A stretch of 64,000 nt of DNA from Victivallales bacterium (GTDB lineage Bacteria; Verrucomicrobiota; Lentisphaeria; Victivallales; GWF2-38-69): assembly GCA_021733985.1 (NCBI GenBank), contig JAIPJT010000003.1, positions 1 through 64,000 of the forward strand, written 5' to 3'. This document shows positions 1-7,727 of the stretch, one piece after another. The notes under the pieces are model-generated. The model was not told where the DNA came from. It did no database searches and saw only the letters and a program-made list of their open reading frames with translations. Both the position numbers and the translations under genes were made by a program. Numbering within the stretch: position 1 is the stretch's first letter; each line of letters opens with the position of its first letter.

Positions 1-2
1 CC

Positions 3-119
3 ATTCATGAATATATAGATAACTATAACAGGAATCCAAAACCAATGAAGTGGACTAAAACTGCAGACCAGATTTTGAACAAAATCATTGCAATAAAGAA
101 AAATTATAATACTACATAA
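3..119 (+). mobile_element. IS630-type transposase, C-terminal fragment (cut by window edge)
   Basis: An open frame enters from the left edge and stops with TAA at 117-119. Its end reads NPKPMKWTKTADQIL followed by a short basic tail, the usual C-terminus of IS630/Tc1-mariner-type DDE transposases (an N-x-NPKPF-x-WT-x-TADxIL pattern). Only about 38 residues are visible, so whether the element outside the window is intact cannot be judged. The next ORF starts 2 bases after the stop. That leaves no room for a normal IS right end unless the end lies inside that ORF or has been lost. Confidence 0.75.
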
Positions 120-121
120 TT

Positions 122-499
122 ATGAAACATTACACTAGTCCAGCAGACATAACAGCAGAAAAAGATGATAAGAAATATTATTTTGAAATAAAAATGACAA
201 AACAAGCAAATAGCTATTTTGGTGCTGCTACTATGACAGAATGGAAGGAAGCTATAAGAAATCCAGACACTTTTAAATTTGTCATTGCAAAAACTGATGA
301 GAATGAAGAGAATTTCGAGTTTATTGAATTTACACCTGATGAATTTTTAAAATACTCAACAATTCCTCCATTTAAGGTCTATTTCAATATTGATTTAAAT
401 GATAACAATAAGGTCTCTAAAAGAAGTAAAGCATTACAGGCTACCAAAGAAATCCTAGAGGAATTTATTAGTTTTTTTGAGACATCTAAGGATAAGTGA
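122..499 (+). CDS. PD-(D/E)xK nuclease-like fragment
   Basis: This 125-residue product is not assignable to a named family. Its N-terminal third reads SPADITAEKDDKKYYFEIK, which has the spacing of a restriction-endonuclease-fold core (an Asp, then E-x-K on a beta strand), followed by a helix-rich region and a sheet region FKFVIAKT. Proteins with this layout often form the C-terminal nuclease part of larger defence proteins. The ATG has no Shine-Dalgarno sequence and lies 2 bases after a transposase stop, so the ORF is probably a 5'-truncated remnant. The nuclease reading is an inference from a short motif. Confidence 0.4.
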   Translation: MKHYTSPADITAEKDDKKYYFEIKMTKQANSYFGAATMTEWKEAIRNPDTFKFVIAKTDENEENFEFIEFTPDEFLKYSTIPPFKVYFNIDLNDNNKVSKRSKALQATKEILEEFISFFETSKDK

Positions 500-651
500 T
501 AACATCATATAACACTGGCTATACGGTTCCGCTTCGCTTCACCCATATTGCTATCGCAACATCGCATCCCCATAAGTGCATTCATGAATTATTACCTGAT
601 CAATGGAAAAAAGCTAAAAGCAATAAAATAGTTCCGGTAACCCCGTGAATT

Positions 652-1052
652 TTAATTAAAAGATGGGGCGAAATTGACGCTTACTTTTTTATAAACATTT
701 TCTAGTTTTCTAACTTTTGTAATATTTGATAGAACGGCTCTTAATCCACCAATATCTTGCATTCGGGATAGCTGCATTCCTTTAGAACGTCCTAATTTTT
801 TGATTATAGATATAAACCTTTTTAATCTTTGTGCGACTAAAGCATTACTATCAATAACTTTGACTTTTTGTCTCAGTGTAGATTGAAAGGTATTTATTGG
901 ATAAGCATGGCATGCTCTCCAATTTGAAACTATTCTCAAATAATCAGAAATTTCTCTTTCTGACAAATTTATTTTATTCATAAGATACAAAGCCAAATTA
1001 TTTCCAGCTTTGTTTACTTTTTTTTCGAATATTTGATTTCAGCTTTTACCAT
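652..1052 (-). pseudogene. RelA/SpoT-domain nucleotidyltransferase, frameshifted and truncated
   Basis: The frame 652-996 encodes NWRACHAYPINTFQSTLR, then QRLKRFISIIKKLGR and SRMQDIGGLRAVLS. This is the N-terminal half of a RelA/SpoT-type pyrophosphokinase domain as found in small alarmone synthetase-like toxins and CapRel-type defence proteins. The natural start is probably ATG at 1052 (MVKAEIKYSKKK), joined to the downstream frame (VNKAGNNLALYL) by a one-base shift in the run of eight T at 1018-1025. The C-terminal half of the domain (the usual DYI-x-PK and GYR-x-H region) is missing, and the protein ends in SVNFAPSFN. Two lesions make this a dead gene. It follows the attC-like site at 1061-1120 directly, as the next gene of a cassette array would. 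Confidence 0.7.
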
Positions 1053-1060
1053 TTTTTTAT

Positions 1061-1120
1061 CTCTAACGCTCCGCCTCATGATTTCGAGCGGAGCGAGAAT
1101 ATCATGCAGGCGGTTGTTGG
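1061..1120 (-). other. integron attC-like site
   Basis: An imperfect palindrome lies at the end of the GC-rich gene. CCGCCTCATGAT (1071-1082) pairs with ATCATG-C-AGGCGG (1101-1113), leaving one unpaired base at 1107. The outer AAC (1065-1067) pairs with GTT (1116-1118). The loop is about 18 bases and contains its own GC-rich stem. Read on the minus strand it starts with GGCCAAC and ends with GCGTTAGAG, close to the RYYYAAC ... GTTRRRY frame of attC sites. The extrahelical base is also typical of attC. The stop of the upstream gene lies inside it and the next gene starts 9 bases beyond it, as in cassette arrays. The last base of the core site deviates, and no integrase is visible. Confidence 0.45.
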
Positions 1121-1785
1121 CCGCCGATTCCCATTGCCGCCATTCTTCGCTTGACCTCTTCGATCGGCAGCGGCCCCGCTTTGGGTGCCTCATCCAGACA
1201 GCGCGAGAATTCTGCATCCATCACCTTCAGCAGGAAGTCCGAGAGCGACGTACAGACGCTGGCCATCGCTTCTGGTGCTGCGCCGCCCGCGTGTGGCGTC
1301 AATATCCCATGTGCGAAGACGTGACGCACTCCCGAGATGAAATAGGCGATATTGACGGAACCACCCGCCAAGAAGGTCGAGAGTACGTCCTCATGGGTCT
1401 GATTGACCTTCCCTAGCAAGAACGATGCGACCTTCCCGTCGCGGTCCGTCTTGCGAATTGCCTCCAAAACGGATGAAGCCCCATGTCGCTCGAAGAGCGG
1501 CGCAGTGTCCATCTGTTTCAGTTTCATTGCCCGGAGCAGAATCTCGAATGCGGACCAAACGAGGAAAACCCTGAGCAGTGCAGCATAGGCATTTGACGTG
1601 ACATCCGAGTAGCCGGCAAAGGTGATCGACTGGAATGATTTCGCCAACCGGTAGCGCTGCGTAAAGCGGTTGACGTCCCCGAGGGGCACTGCAAATCCGA
1701 CATTCCGATGCGTGAAGGCACCACAGGACTTCAACTCGTCAATGCGCGCGTTGTAGCGGGCGAGGTCTGTGAGGTCGTATTCCAT
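1102..1785 (-). CDS. HEPN-like protein, GC-rich foreign gene
   Basis: The 227-residue product starts at ATG 1785, which has a GAGG sequence upstream; an upstream in-frame start at 1809 is less likely. I do not recognise the family. The second half contains GVRHVFAHG (R154, H159 from this start), which fits the R-x4-H motif of HEPN RNases and related toxins, within a mainly helical protein. The gene is strikingly GC-rich against an AT-rich surrounding, so it was acquired recently from another genome. It ends inside an attC-like site, which suggests an integron cassette. The RNase role is an inference; the compositional contrast and the motif are direct observations. Confidence 0.55.
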   Translation of the reverse strand: MEYDLTDLARYNARIDELKSCGAFTHRNVGFAVPLGDVNRFTQRYRLAKSFQSITFAGYSDVTSNAYAALLRVFLVWSAFEILLRAMKLKQMDTAPLFERHGASSVLEAIRKTDRDGKVASFLLGKVNQTHEDVLSTFLAGGSVNIAYFISGVRHVFAHGILTPHAGGAAPEAMASVCTSLSDFLLKVMDAEFSRCLDEAPKAGPLPIEEVKRRMAAMGIGGQQPPA

Positions 1786-2073
1786 TATCCTCTGGTCTTT
1801 GACCAACAAGTTATTAGTTTGTTTCTTTATAACCCCGGTCGAAAGCCGTTTTCAGCTTTTGTGATTCTCAACCATCATCCTGCCGGGGGATCGGATTGTT
1901 TGTCATAAAATACCTGAAAACAGGCAAATGTCAAGTGGAACTGCTTGTCTTTATGGGGGTCTGACCGGATTCATTGTCTATAATAAGTTTACTTACAACT
2001 GAAATTACACAAAACGATTTAATTTTCGAAAAGTAGGTTGAGATTTTACTTCAACCTGCTTAAATAAAGAACT
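1786..2073. other. intergenic stretch with one inverted repeat
   Basis: I see no gene here. AAGTAGGTTGA (2031-2041) and TCAACCTGCTT (2051-2061) form an 11-bp stem with one mismatch, just before the transposase remnant. It may be part of an IS end. Confidence 0.4.
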
Positions 2074-2318
2074 TATGAAAAGTTACAAGAATTTCCTATT
2101 CCAGGTAAAGCCAATAGAAAAAAGCAGGAAGAGTTTATCAAAAAGTTTAAGCTCTTTATGGCTAATAAGTCTTCCGAGTGAAAGTTCTTTATTGTAAATA
2201 TTACGAAACTTTTATAGAGTTTAAAAATGAATGTCAAATGTTTTTTGAAAACTTATCGGACTACAAAGATAAACTTAAAAGCTTATTAACATTAAATTTC
2301 CAACTATTTTTGTTTTAA
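2074..2318 (+). pseudogene. IS630-type transposase remnant with internal deletion
   Basis: Frame one (2074-2181) reads YEKLQEFPIPGKANRKKQEE and ends at TGA. This matches the central start of IS630 transposases, where a KL-x-E-x-PxPGKANRKKQ segment precedes the first catalytic Asp. Frame two (2217-2318) reads EFKNECQMFFENLSDYK and then LKSLLTLNFQLF, a typical IS630 C-terminus. The DDE catalytic centre between them is gone, so this is an internally deleted corpse. Its last codons overlap the 3' end of brxL (stop at 2304), so an insertion may have trimmed or replaced the original end of brxL. Confidence 0.65.
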
Positions 2319-4346
2319 ATAGGTCACTTCAAAGGCTTTGCAGGAGCGGTATTTTTGCATCCTGTTGTTTAAAGCAAAGGCATCATTCATGTTGTATTGC
2401 TGAAATATGTCCAACCCTCGGTCAAGAGTGATTTTCCAGCCTGAATCGGTTACAATATGCCTTGCGTGGATTGTGTTGGTTGAGTCAAATTCCCAGGTAA
2501 ATTTCACTCCGGCATAAATAGCTGTTTTCTGAATGCTGCAAAAATATTCTTCCTGTCCTGCTTTATTAAAATCATCTGCGATAGTAACCAGGTGAATTTT
2601 AACCTCTCGGCTATCAGGCTTAGAATCAATCACAACTTCAATTACTTCCATCAGGTTTCTTGCTTGATAAAATTTTCTTATGTAGGGGTCAGTGATTGTT
2701 ATTTGTGATGCAGCTTTTAGGTAATCTCTAAATAATGAGTTAAAGGATATTCCCCTCTGATTTTCCTTTATAGTCAAATGACCTTCTTTAGGACCTTGAT
2801 CTTCTGCTGTTGGAAAACTTGCTTCTTTAGCTGTTTCGGGAACAGACTCAGTATCAAAATCATCAATTTTTTGATTTTTCTTATAATGCTGCGGGTATTC
2901 TATTTCCTCAAGTGTTTCTACATCGACATTTTTATTATCTGAATTATTTTTATATGAAAAATCTGTATCGGGATATGTATTATCGATTCTCATTAATTGA
3001 TCTTTAACACGTTTTCTCCCTTCTATAGCAAATTTTAATATTTCTTCAATTTCATCCTTATCAGCTTCACCTCCCGGGTAAAGTATTTTCATTAAGCCTG
3101 AAAAAGTTTTATTTATACCATCTCTGTCTCTAGTGGAGATATCATTTGAAAGGGTAAAGTGTTCTTTATACTTATTGCTGTAATCTTCATTTCTCAGGCA
3201 GCGTAAAGCTTCTGCAAGATAATCAACAACAAAGCCATAGCCGTTAGTAAACATTTCTCCCCTTATAACATCTACTTCCCAGCCAGGGATATAAAAGTGC
3301 AATCTATCAAGAAAAGCAGAATCATAATATCTTTCAGGTAGCTCACAAAACAGATCAGAGTGCATCAGCATATAAGCCAATGAGTGCTGAGTATTGCCAA
3401 CAAAAACCATCGAAGCCTCAGCCCCAAGTGTTTCAACACCTCTGGAAAAACTCTTATTTGCCATATAGTTTTTCATTATATCAACAAGAGCTTTGTCTAC
3501 TCTTTTCTTTTTTCCTGCAAATTCGTCGAAAGCAACAGCATCCCAATATCCGACCAAACCAACTTTCCCGCTGCTATTGTTGACAAAAAGTTTAGGCACT
3601 GATACTTCGCCTCCTGAAACCAATATACCATGTGGAGAGAATTCAGAATATATATGAGATTTACCGGTTCCTTTCGGGCCTAATTCTATAAGATTATAGT
3701 TTCTTTCACAATAAGGAATTAATCTAATAAGCTGTGTTAATTTGCTTCTTTTGCCGAACATTTCAGGATTAAAACCTATCGTTTGAATTAGAGAATCAAT
3801 CCACTCCTCTGTATTGAAATTTTTTCTATGTTCAACAAAGTCAAAGAAATCAAAATGAGACATCTGAATAGGCTTTATTGAATTAAGTATCCAGGGGCAT
3901 ATTTTTTTATCTTCAGATGGAATATACTCAATTTCTGAAATACACCATACTCCACCTACAAGAAGCTTTTTATGTTTTTTAACAGTATCTGAATCAATAA
4001 GGACTTTCTTAATTTGTAAATTTGCAAAAGCAGCTTCATGACAATCCGTAGCAGGATTGAATTCTACACTGACTCTGTCAATAACCTTCAGTCGACCTTT
4101 CCTTGAGATTTCAGAACGAACAAAGTTAGCTTCGTTTCTATGCACATAGTGTTTTCTTAGAATTTCTTTTACTGTTTCAATGCCTGATTGTATAGTATCT
4201 TCGTCACTTGTTGCGCAGTATTGAGCCAAAAGGTATTCCAGGACATAGGAAGGTACAATTGCATTACCTTTTACTGTTTTCACCAGGTCTTTTCTTACAA
4301 CTGTTCCAGGAAAATATTCATTTATTTTTTTATCAAGTTCATTCAT
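2304..4346 (-). CDS. brxL: BREX Lon-like AAA+ protein BrxL
   Basis: BrxL is the last gene of the type 1 BREX operon, a Lon-like AAA+ protein needed for phage restriction. The 680-residue length is normal. I chose ATG 4346 because it has GGAG at the right distance and gives the typical start MNELDKKINEYFPGTVVRKD; the longer frame from 4391 runs into a hairpin repeat. A Walker A motif GPKGTGKS lies at residues 223-230, and AFDEFAG downstream looks like Walker B. A linker rich in Asp, Asn and Glu is followed by a C-terminal alpha/beta domain (from about residue 540, ISFNSLFRDYLKAASQITI) resembling the MIT-C phospholipase-D-like domain of this family. The last codons overlap an IS630 remnant, but the C-terminus still looks complete. 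Confidence 0.9.
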   Translation of the reverse strand: MNELDKKINEYFPGTVVRKDLVKTVKGNAIVPSYVLEYLLAQYCATSDEDTIQSGIETVKEILRKHYVHRNEANFVRSEISRKGRLKVIDRVSVEFNPATDCHEAAFANLQIKKVLIDSDTVKKHKKLLVGGVWCISEIEYIPSEDKKICPWILNSIKPIQMSHFDFFDFVEHRKNFNTEEWIDSLIQTIGFNPEMFGKRSKLTQLIRLIPYCERNYNLIELGPKGTGKSHIYSEFSPHGILVSGGEVSVPKLFVNNSSGKVGLVGYWDAVAFDEFAGKKKRVDKALVDIMKNYMANKSFSRGVETLGAEASMVFVGNTQHSLAYMLMHSDLFCELPERYYDSAFLDRLHFYIPGWEVDVIRGEMFTNGYGFVVDYLAEALRCLRNEDYSNKYKEHFTLSNDISTRDRDGINKTFSGLMKILYPGGEADKDEIEEILKFAIEGRKRVKDQLMRIDNTYPDTDFSYKNNSDNKNVDVETLEEIEYPQHYKKNQKIDDFDTESVPETAKEASFPTAEDQGPKEGHLTIKENQRGISFNSLFRDYLKAASQITITDPYIRKFYQARNLMEVIEVVIDSKPDSREVKIHLVTIADDFNKAGQEEYFCSIQKTAIYAGVKFTWEFDSTNTIHARHIVTDSGWKITLDRGLDIFQQYNMNDAFALNNRMQKYRSCKAFEVTYLKQK

Positions 4347-4374
4347 ATATCTTCTCCACAGATTAAAACGATTT

Positions 4375-4521
4375 ATAACCACTGAACGCACGGAAACACA
4401 CAGAAATTATTTTTTAACTACTAAAGGCACCCAAAACACTATATTAACTATTTCTTTTCGTAAACTTTCGTGTGTTTAGTGGTTATTTATTTTTCTGTGC
4501 TCTTCCGTTTATTCCGTGTTT
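4375..4521. repeat. CACGGAA-type hairpin repeat
   Basis: ATAACCACT near 4375 is mirrored by AGTGGTTAT near 4479-4487. Inside and beyond lie AACGCACGGAAACACACAG and its approximate complement (CTTTCGTGTG, CTTCCG, TTCCGTGTT). The stem-loop fills the brxL-pglZ gap. Related hairpins occur at 9194-9261 and 20315-20386. Confidence 0.7.
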
Positions 4522-4527
4522 TTTTTA

Positions 4528-7116
4528 TCAAAAATCGAAATCCTGTTCAAAAGTTTTCTGTACAATAAATTTATATTTTTTATAAGTTCTGTATTGGTTA
4601 GAATTCTTTATTTGTTCTTCCAGCCTTAATTCGATTTCCTTGTTGTTATATCTATCAATATCTTTACTGAATATGAAAGTCAGCCTTTTAGTTCTATTAT
4701 CTCCTACCGGGTCAACAGATTCAAATGATACATCTTCTCTGTTTGATATAAGTTTGCTGTCTGGAGAATAAAATCCGATACGTAAGTCTCTTGAAAGACG
4801 CTTCTCTGCAATAGGTTCAAGCTGATAGAATTTAAGAGATAATTGACCGGAAGTAATTCTTTCAGGCTTTCCTAAAATATCAATATCAACCTGATTAACT
4901 TTATCTTTCTTTCTGTATGAAGTTTTAATTACAGGGATTACAATTTCCTGTAAACTCATACCACCGTGAACATATTTTGCACCTGAACCTTTAAGTCTGA
5001 GTCTGTTAATTGATTTAGGAATTAAAACATCTATTGAGCTATCTATTGAAATATACCCAAGGGTATTTCTTTCTATCTCATTTTTCGATTTACCCTGGTC
5101 TTGAGATAAAGCTTTAGTTTTTGATAGCCCAATCGGTTTTAGTATATTAGCTGCTTTAAATTTTTTAAAACTCGACAAAGTTGGAAGATTATTTCCTAAG
5201 ATAAATCTTCTATCATATTTTAAACAGTTTTTCTTCTCTATTATCTGTTCTGCTCCAATAAAGTCACTTTCATCAAGTTCCATATTTTGATATATAAAAC
5301 CATGATCAGCTGTTATCAGTGAATTTGATCCCCCAACATTATAAATATGCCTTAGTAATTTAATAATTTTTTCAAACTCATCTTCTACTGCCTGAAAGAC
5401 ATTACTTTCTGTTTTTTTTGAATCTCCGATAGCATCAATTCCATTATTGTAAATATAAATAAGATCATATTTCTTGGCAAAATCACGCCCTTCAGTTTTT
5501 GAGTTCATACTTAGAAAATCGTCTGCAGTAATAGCACATGACCGACTATGGTTTGCCTGTAAAACTTTAATTCTATTCTCAGTGCCAAGCGTACTCATAT
5601 CATCAGCATAAACCATACTTGCATCATCTTTATAGCTAATAGTTTTATTAGGCAGCAGTGCAGCCATTCCCATTTGAGTATATGAAGGAAGCATTGAGTA
5701 CATATTATCAATATCAGCTACGAGCCTGTCTTCGGAATTAATAATTTCTTTAAGCTCAATACCGCATTCATATCTTAAAGCATCTGATATAATAACAAAA
5801 AGTTTTAAATTTTTATCAAGATAGGGTTTTACGTGCTTTTTATAAAACTTTTTCTGGGAAACTACCCCGTTAATTTGCCATTCTTGTTTAGCTTCAAAAA
5901 GGTTTTGCCAGTTATCATTGAGAGTAAGCAGGTATCGGTTTGAATATAGCTGTTCAACTTTCTTATATATAGGAGATAAAAGATTATTCTGCCCAGCTCT
6001 TGAATGATATAAAATAAACTTTCTGTAGGCCGTATCTAACTTATAAAAATAACTTGTATAATTTAAATAATAATCTTCAATAGAACCCGGCTTTAAGTTG
6101 GTAACATTAAGGCTGTTTATAAACTCAATAGCGCATATTATAGCATTATAAATATCAGCAAACTCACTATACCAGAATTTATTTTTTCGGGTTTCTATTA
6201 CTTCCATCAACTCATCATGTGTATATTTATCATTTGAAATAGAATTGGCAATTTCAAAAATGATTTTTTTATCTATCAACTTGTATAAATCATCGTCTTT
6301 AATTGAGTTAATATCCATATGGTTTAGAATATTACCTATGCAGAGTTCATCCTGAATCTGTTCAGACAACGCTCTTAAGACAGCAGAATTTTTTGTGCTG
6401 TCTTTCCAGCGATTCAGCAATACAAATGCTTCCCTTGAAAGAGCTGCAATATTTTCACCTGTATTAAAACAGGTATTAAACAGGCTGATTATAAAATCCT
6501 TAATTGAAGGATTATCAGAGCAATAATTATAGGTGTTTTTTAATTCCCGCCATAGAAAGTCCGCGAGATTTAATCTTTCAATATCTCTGTATTTCTTATC
6601 AGAATCCTTAACCAATTCATCCGACAAGGAAAAAATAATACTATTTAAGTCAGTGTCACAGGAACAGATAACAGACAGCATTTTGTATGAAATCTCTTTG
6701 ATACTGTCAGATTTGGATATTAACTTCTGTAGTTTTTCTTTTCTTTTGACGCTTTTTGCAAAGAAATCATAATGTTCAGCTATAAAATTTCTTAAAGAAA
6801 TATCCAATCCTAAAGACTGCAGCAGTAATGCAGATTTATCGGTATAGAATTTCTTCCCTGATAGGAGAAGATCCAGTAACCAGTTATCTTCATTTTTAGG
6901 TTGCTTATGCTTAAAGTAAAGCAGGAACTTTGTTTCAGGAAACTCTTTTACAACTTTGTATTTTATTGAAAACTCGTTGTTGACTACATGGACTTTTTGG
7001 ACATCTTGAAGTGAAGCATTTTGAAAATCTTCTTCCATATCCCCGGTTTCATCGTACCAGAAAATCAGACGATAATCTTTGAACAAATTCTCAAGCTGTT
7101 TTTCAATTTCTGTCAT
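4528..7116 (-). CDS. pglZ: BREX phosphatase-fold protein PglZ
   Basis: PglZ is an alkaline-phosphatase-superfamily protein and a hallmark of BREX systems; this one is 862 residues, the usual size for type 1. The PglZ domain occupies roughly residues 440-680. It begins with KLFVIISDALRYECGIEL, where the Asp of SDALRYE is the expected metal-binding residue, followed by MYSMLPSYTQMGMAALLP and later ITADHGFIYQ, another metal-ligand element. The N-terminal half is helical with no recognisable catalytic motif. It starts 5 bases downstream of the RloB-like gene and shares its transcript. Established work shows PglZ is required for BREX methylation and defence; its exact chemistry is unsettled. Confidence 0.92.
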   Translation of the reverse strand: MTEIEKQLENLFKDYRLIFWYDETGDMEEDFQNASLQDVQKVHVVNNEFSIKYKVVKEFPETKFLLYFKHKQPKNEDNWLLDLLLSGKKFYTDKSALLLQSLGLDISLRNFIAEHYDFFAKSVKRKEKLQKLISKSDSIKEISYKMLSVICSCDTDLNSIIFSLSDELVKDSDKKYRDIERLNLADFLWRELKNTYNYCSDNPSIKDFIISLFNTCFNTGENIAALSREAFVLLNRWKDSTKNSAVLRALSEQIQDELCIGNILNHMDINSIKDDDLYKLIDKKIIFEIANSISNDKYTHDELMEVIETRKNKFWYSEFADIYNAIICAIEFINSLNVTNLKPGSIEDYYLNYTSYFYKLDTAYRKFILYHSRAGQNNLLSPIYKKVEQLYSNRYLLTLNDNWQNLFEAKQEWQINGVVSQKKFYKKHVKPYLDKNLKLFVIISDALRYECGIELKEIINSEDRLVADIDNMYSMLPSYTQMGMAALLPNKTISYKDDASMVYADDMSTLGTENRIKVLQANHSRSCAITADDFLSMNSKTEGRDFAKKYDLIYIYNNGIDAIGDSKKTESNVFQAVEDEFEKIIKLLRHIYNVGGSNSLITADHGFIYQNMELDESDFIGAEQIIEKKNCLKYDRRFILGNNLPTLSSFKKFKAANILKPIGLSKTKALSQDQGKSKNEIERNTLGYISIDSSIDVLIPKSINRLRLKGSGAKYVHGGMSLQEIVIPVIKTSYRKKDKVNQVDIDILGKPERITSGQLSLKFYQLEPIAEKRLSRDLRIGFYSPDSKLISNREDVSFESVDPVGDNRTKRLTFIFSKDIDRYNNKEIELRLEEQIKNSNQYRTYKKYKFIVQKTFEQDFDF

Positions 7117-7121
7117 ATTAT

Positions 7122-7727
7122 TTATTCCTGATAGATTTCTTTTACTAATCGGTAAACTGTTGTTCCTACTTTTCTTGGCCAGTCATCACATTTAGGACTA
7201 TCTTTTGCTTCTGCATTATCAATAGCGTTATTTATTTCCGGTTTAAGTTTTGATACCTCTATATGGCACTTTTGATAGTTTGGTAGAAATTTTTTAAGTC
7301 TATTTCGGCATTTCCTTGCGGTGTCAACATCTTTCGAAGAAGGACTTTCAAAATGAAATAATAGCCAAAGCTCAAAACATGGATTACTTAATGCAAAATT
7401 ATATTTCTTTATTCCACACTCTTCAAAAACTTGATTCAGTTGCTCTTCACTTCTATCACCGGAATCTCTATCTACAACAATCCATGCTTTGAGATATTTT
7501 GATGGTTTTGCACCATTTTCTGATAAATGTTTCTTAAGTTTATCAAGAACATGTTTAGGATGTGATTTTGATTTATTATTTACAATTTGTACATCGATAG
7601 TTGAATTATCACTCTTAAATATATTGAAGTATTCTTTCTCTGTAGCTCTGCCTTCTACGCATATATAATAAGTAGTATATTTAGGTCTAAAACCACTTCT
7701 TCTTTTAAATATTCTTCTCCTATTCTT
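7122..7727 (-). CDS. rloB: RloB-like protein (TOPRIM-type partner of AAA ATPase)
   Basis: This is an RloB-family protein, 201 residues from ATG 7727. That start has AAGGTGAAG upstream and overlaps the ATPase gene by only 8 bases; longer starts up to 7769 are possible. Key elements are CVEGRATEKEYF near the N-terminus, the acidic IVVDRDSGDRSEEQ in the middle, and SNPCFELWLLFHFE. These are the Glu and Asp positions expected of a TOPRIM-like nuclease fold. RloA/RloB-type pairs are found as passengers in restriction and BREX loci, and an AAA ATPase with a TOPRIM effector resembles the PARIS and OLD-type defence arrangement. The role here, an effector triggered by its ATPase partner, is inferred. 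Confidence 0.75.
   Translation of the reverse strand, partial: KNRRRIFKRRSGFRPKYTTYYICVEGRATEKEYFNIFKSDNSTIDVQIVNNKSKSHPKHVLDKLKKHLSENGAKPSKYLKAWIVVDRDSGDRSEEQLNQVFEECGIKKYNFALSNPCFELWLLFHFESPSSKDVDTARKCRNRLKKFLPNYQKCHIEVSKLKPEINNAIDNAEAKDSPKCDDWPRKVGTTVYRLVKEIYQE

Noticed and set aside
500-651. Second attC site after the nuclease-like fragment.
   Set aside because: There is some GC-rich sequence and a CAT ... ATG symmetry, but no consistent long stem or core site could be aligned.
1033-1416. A plus-strand frame opposite the GC-rich gene.
   Set aside because: GC-rich sequence leaves open antisense frames; the minus-strand frame has the start site and HEPN motif.
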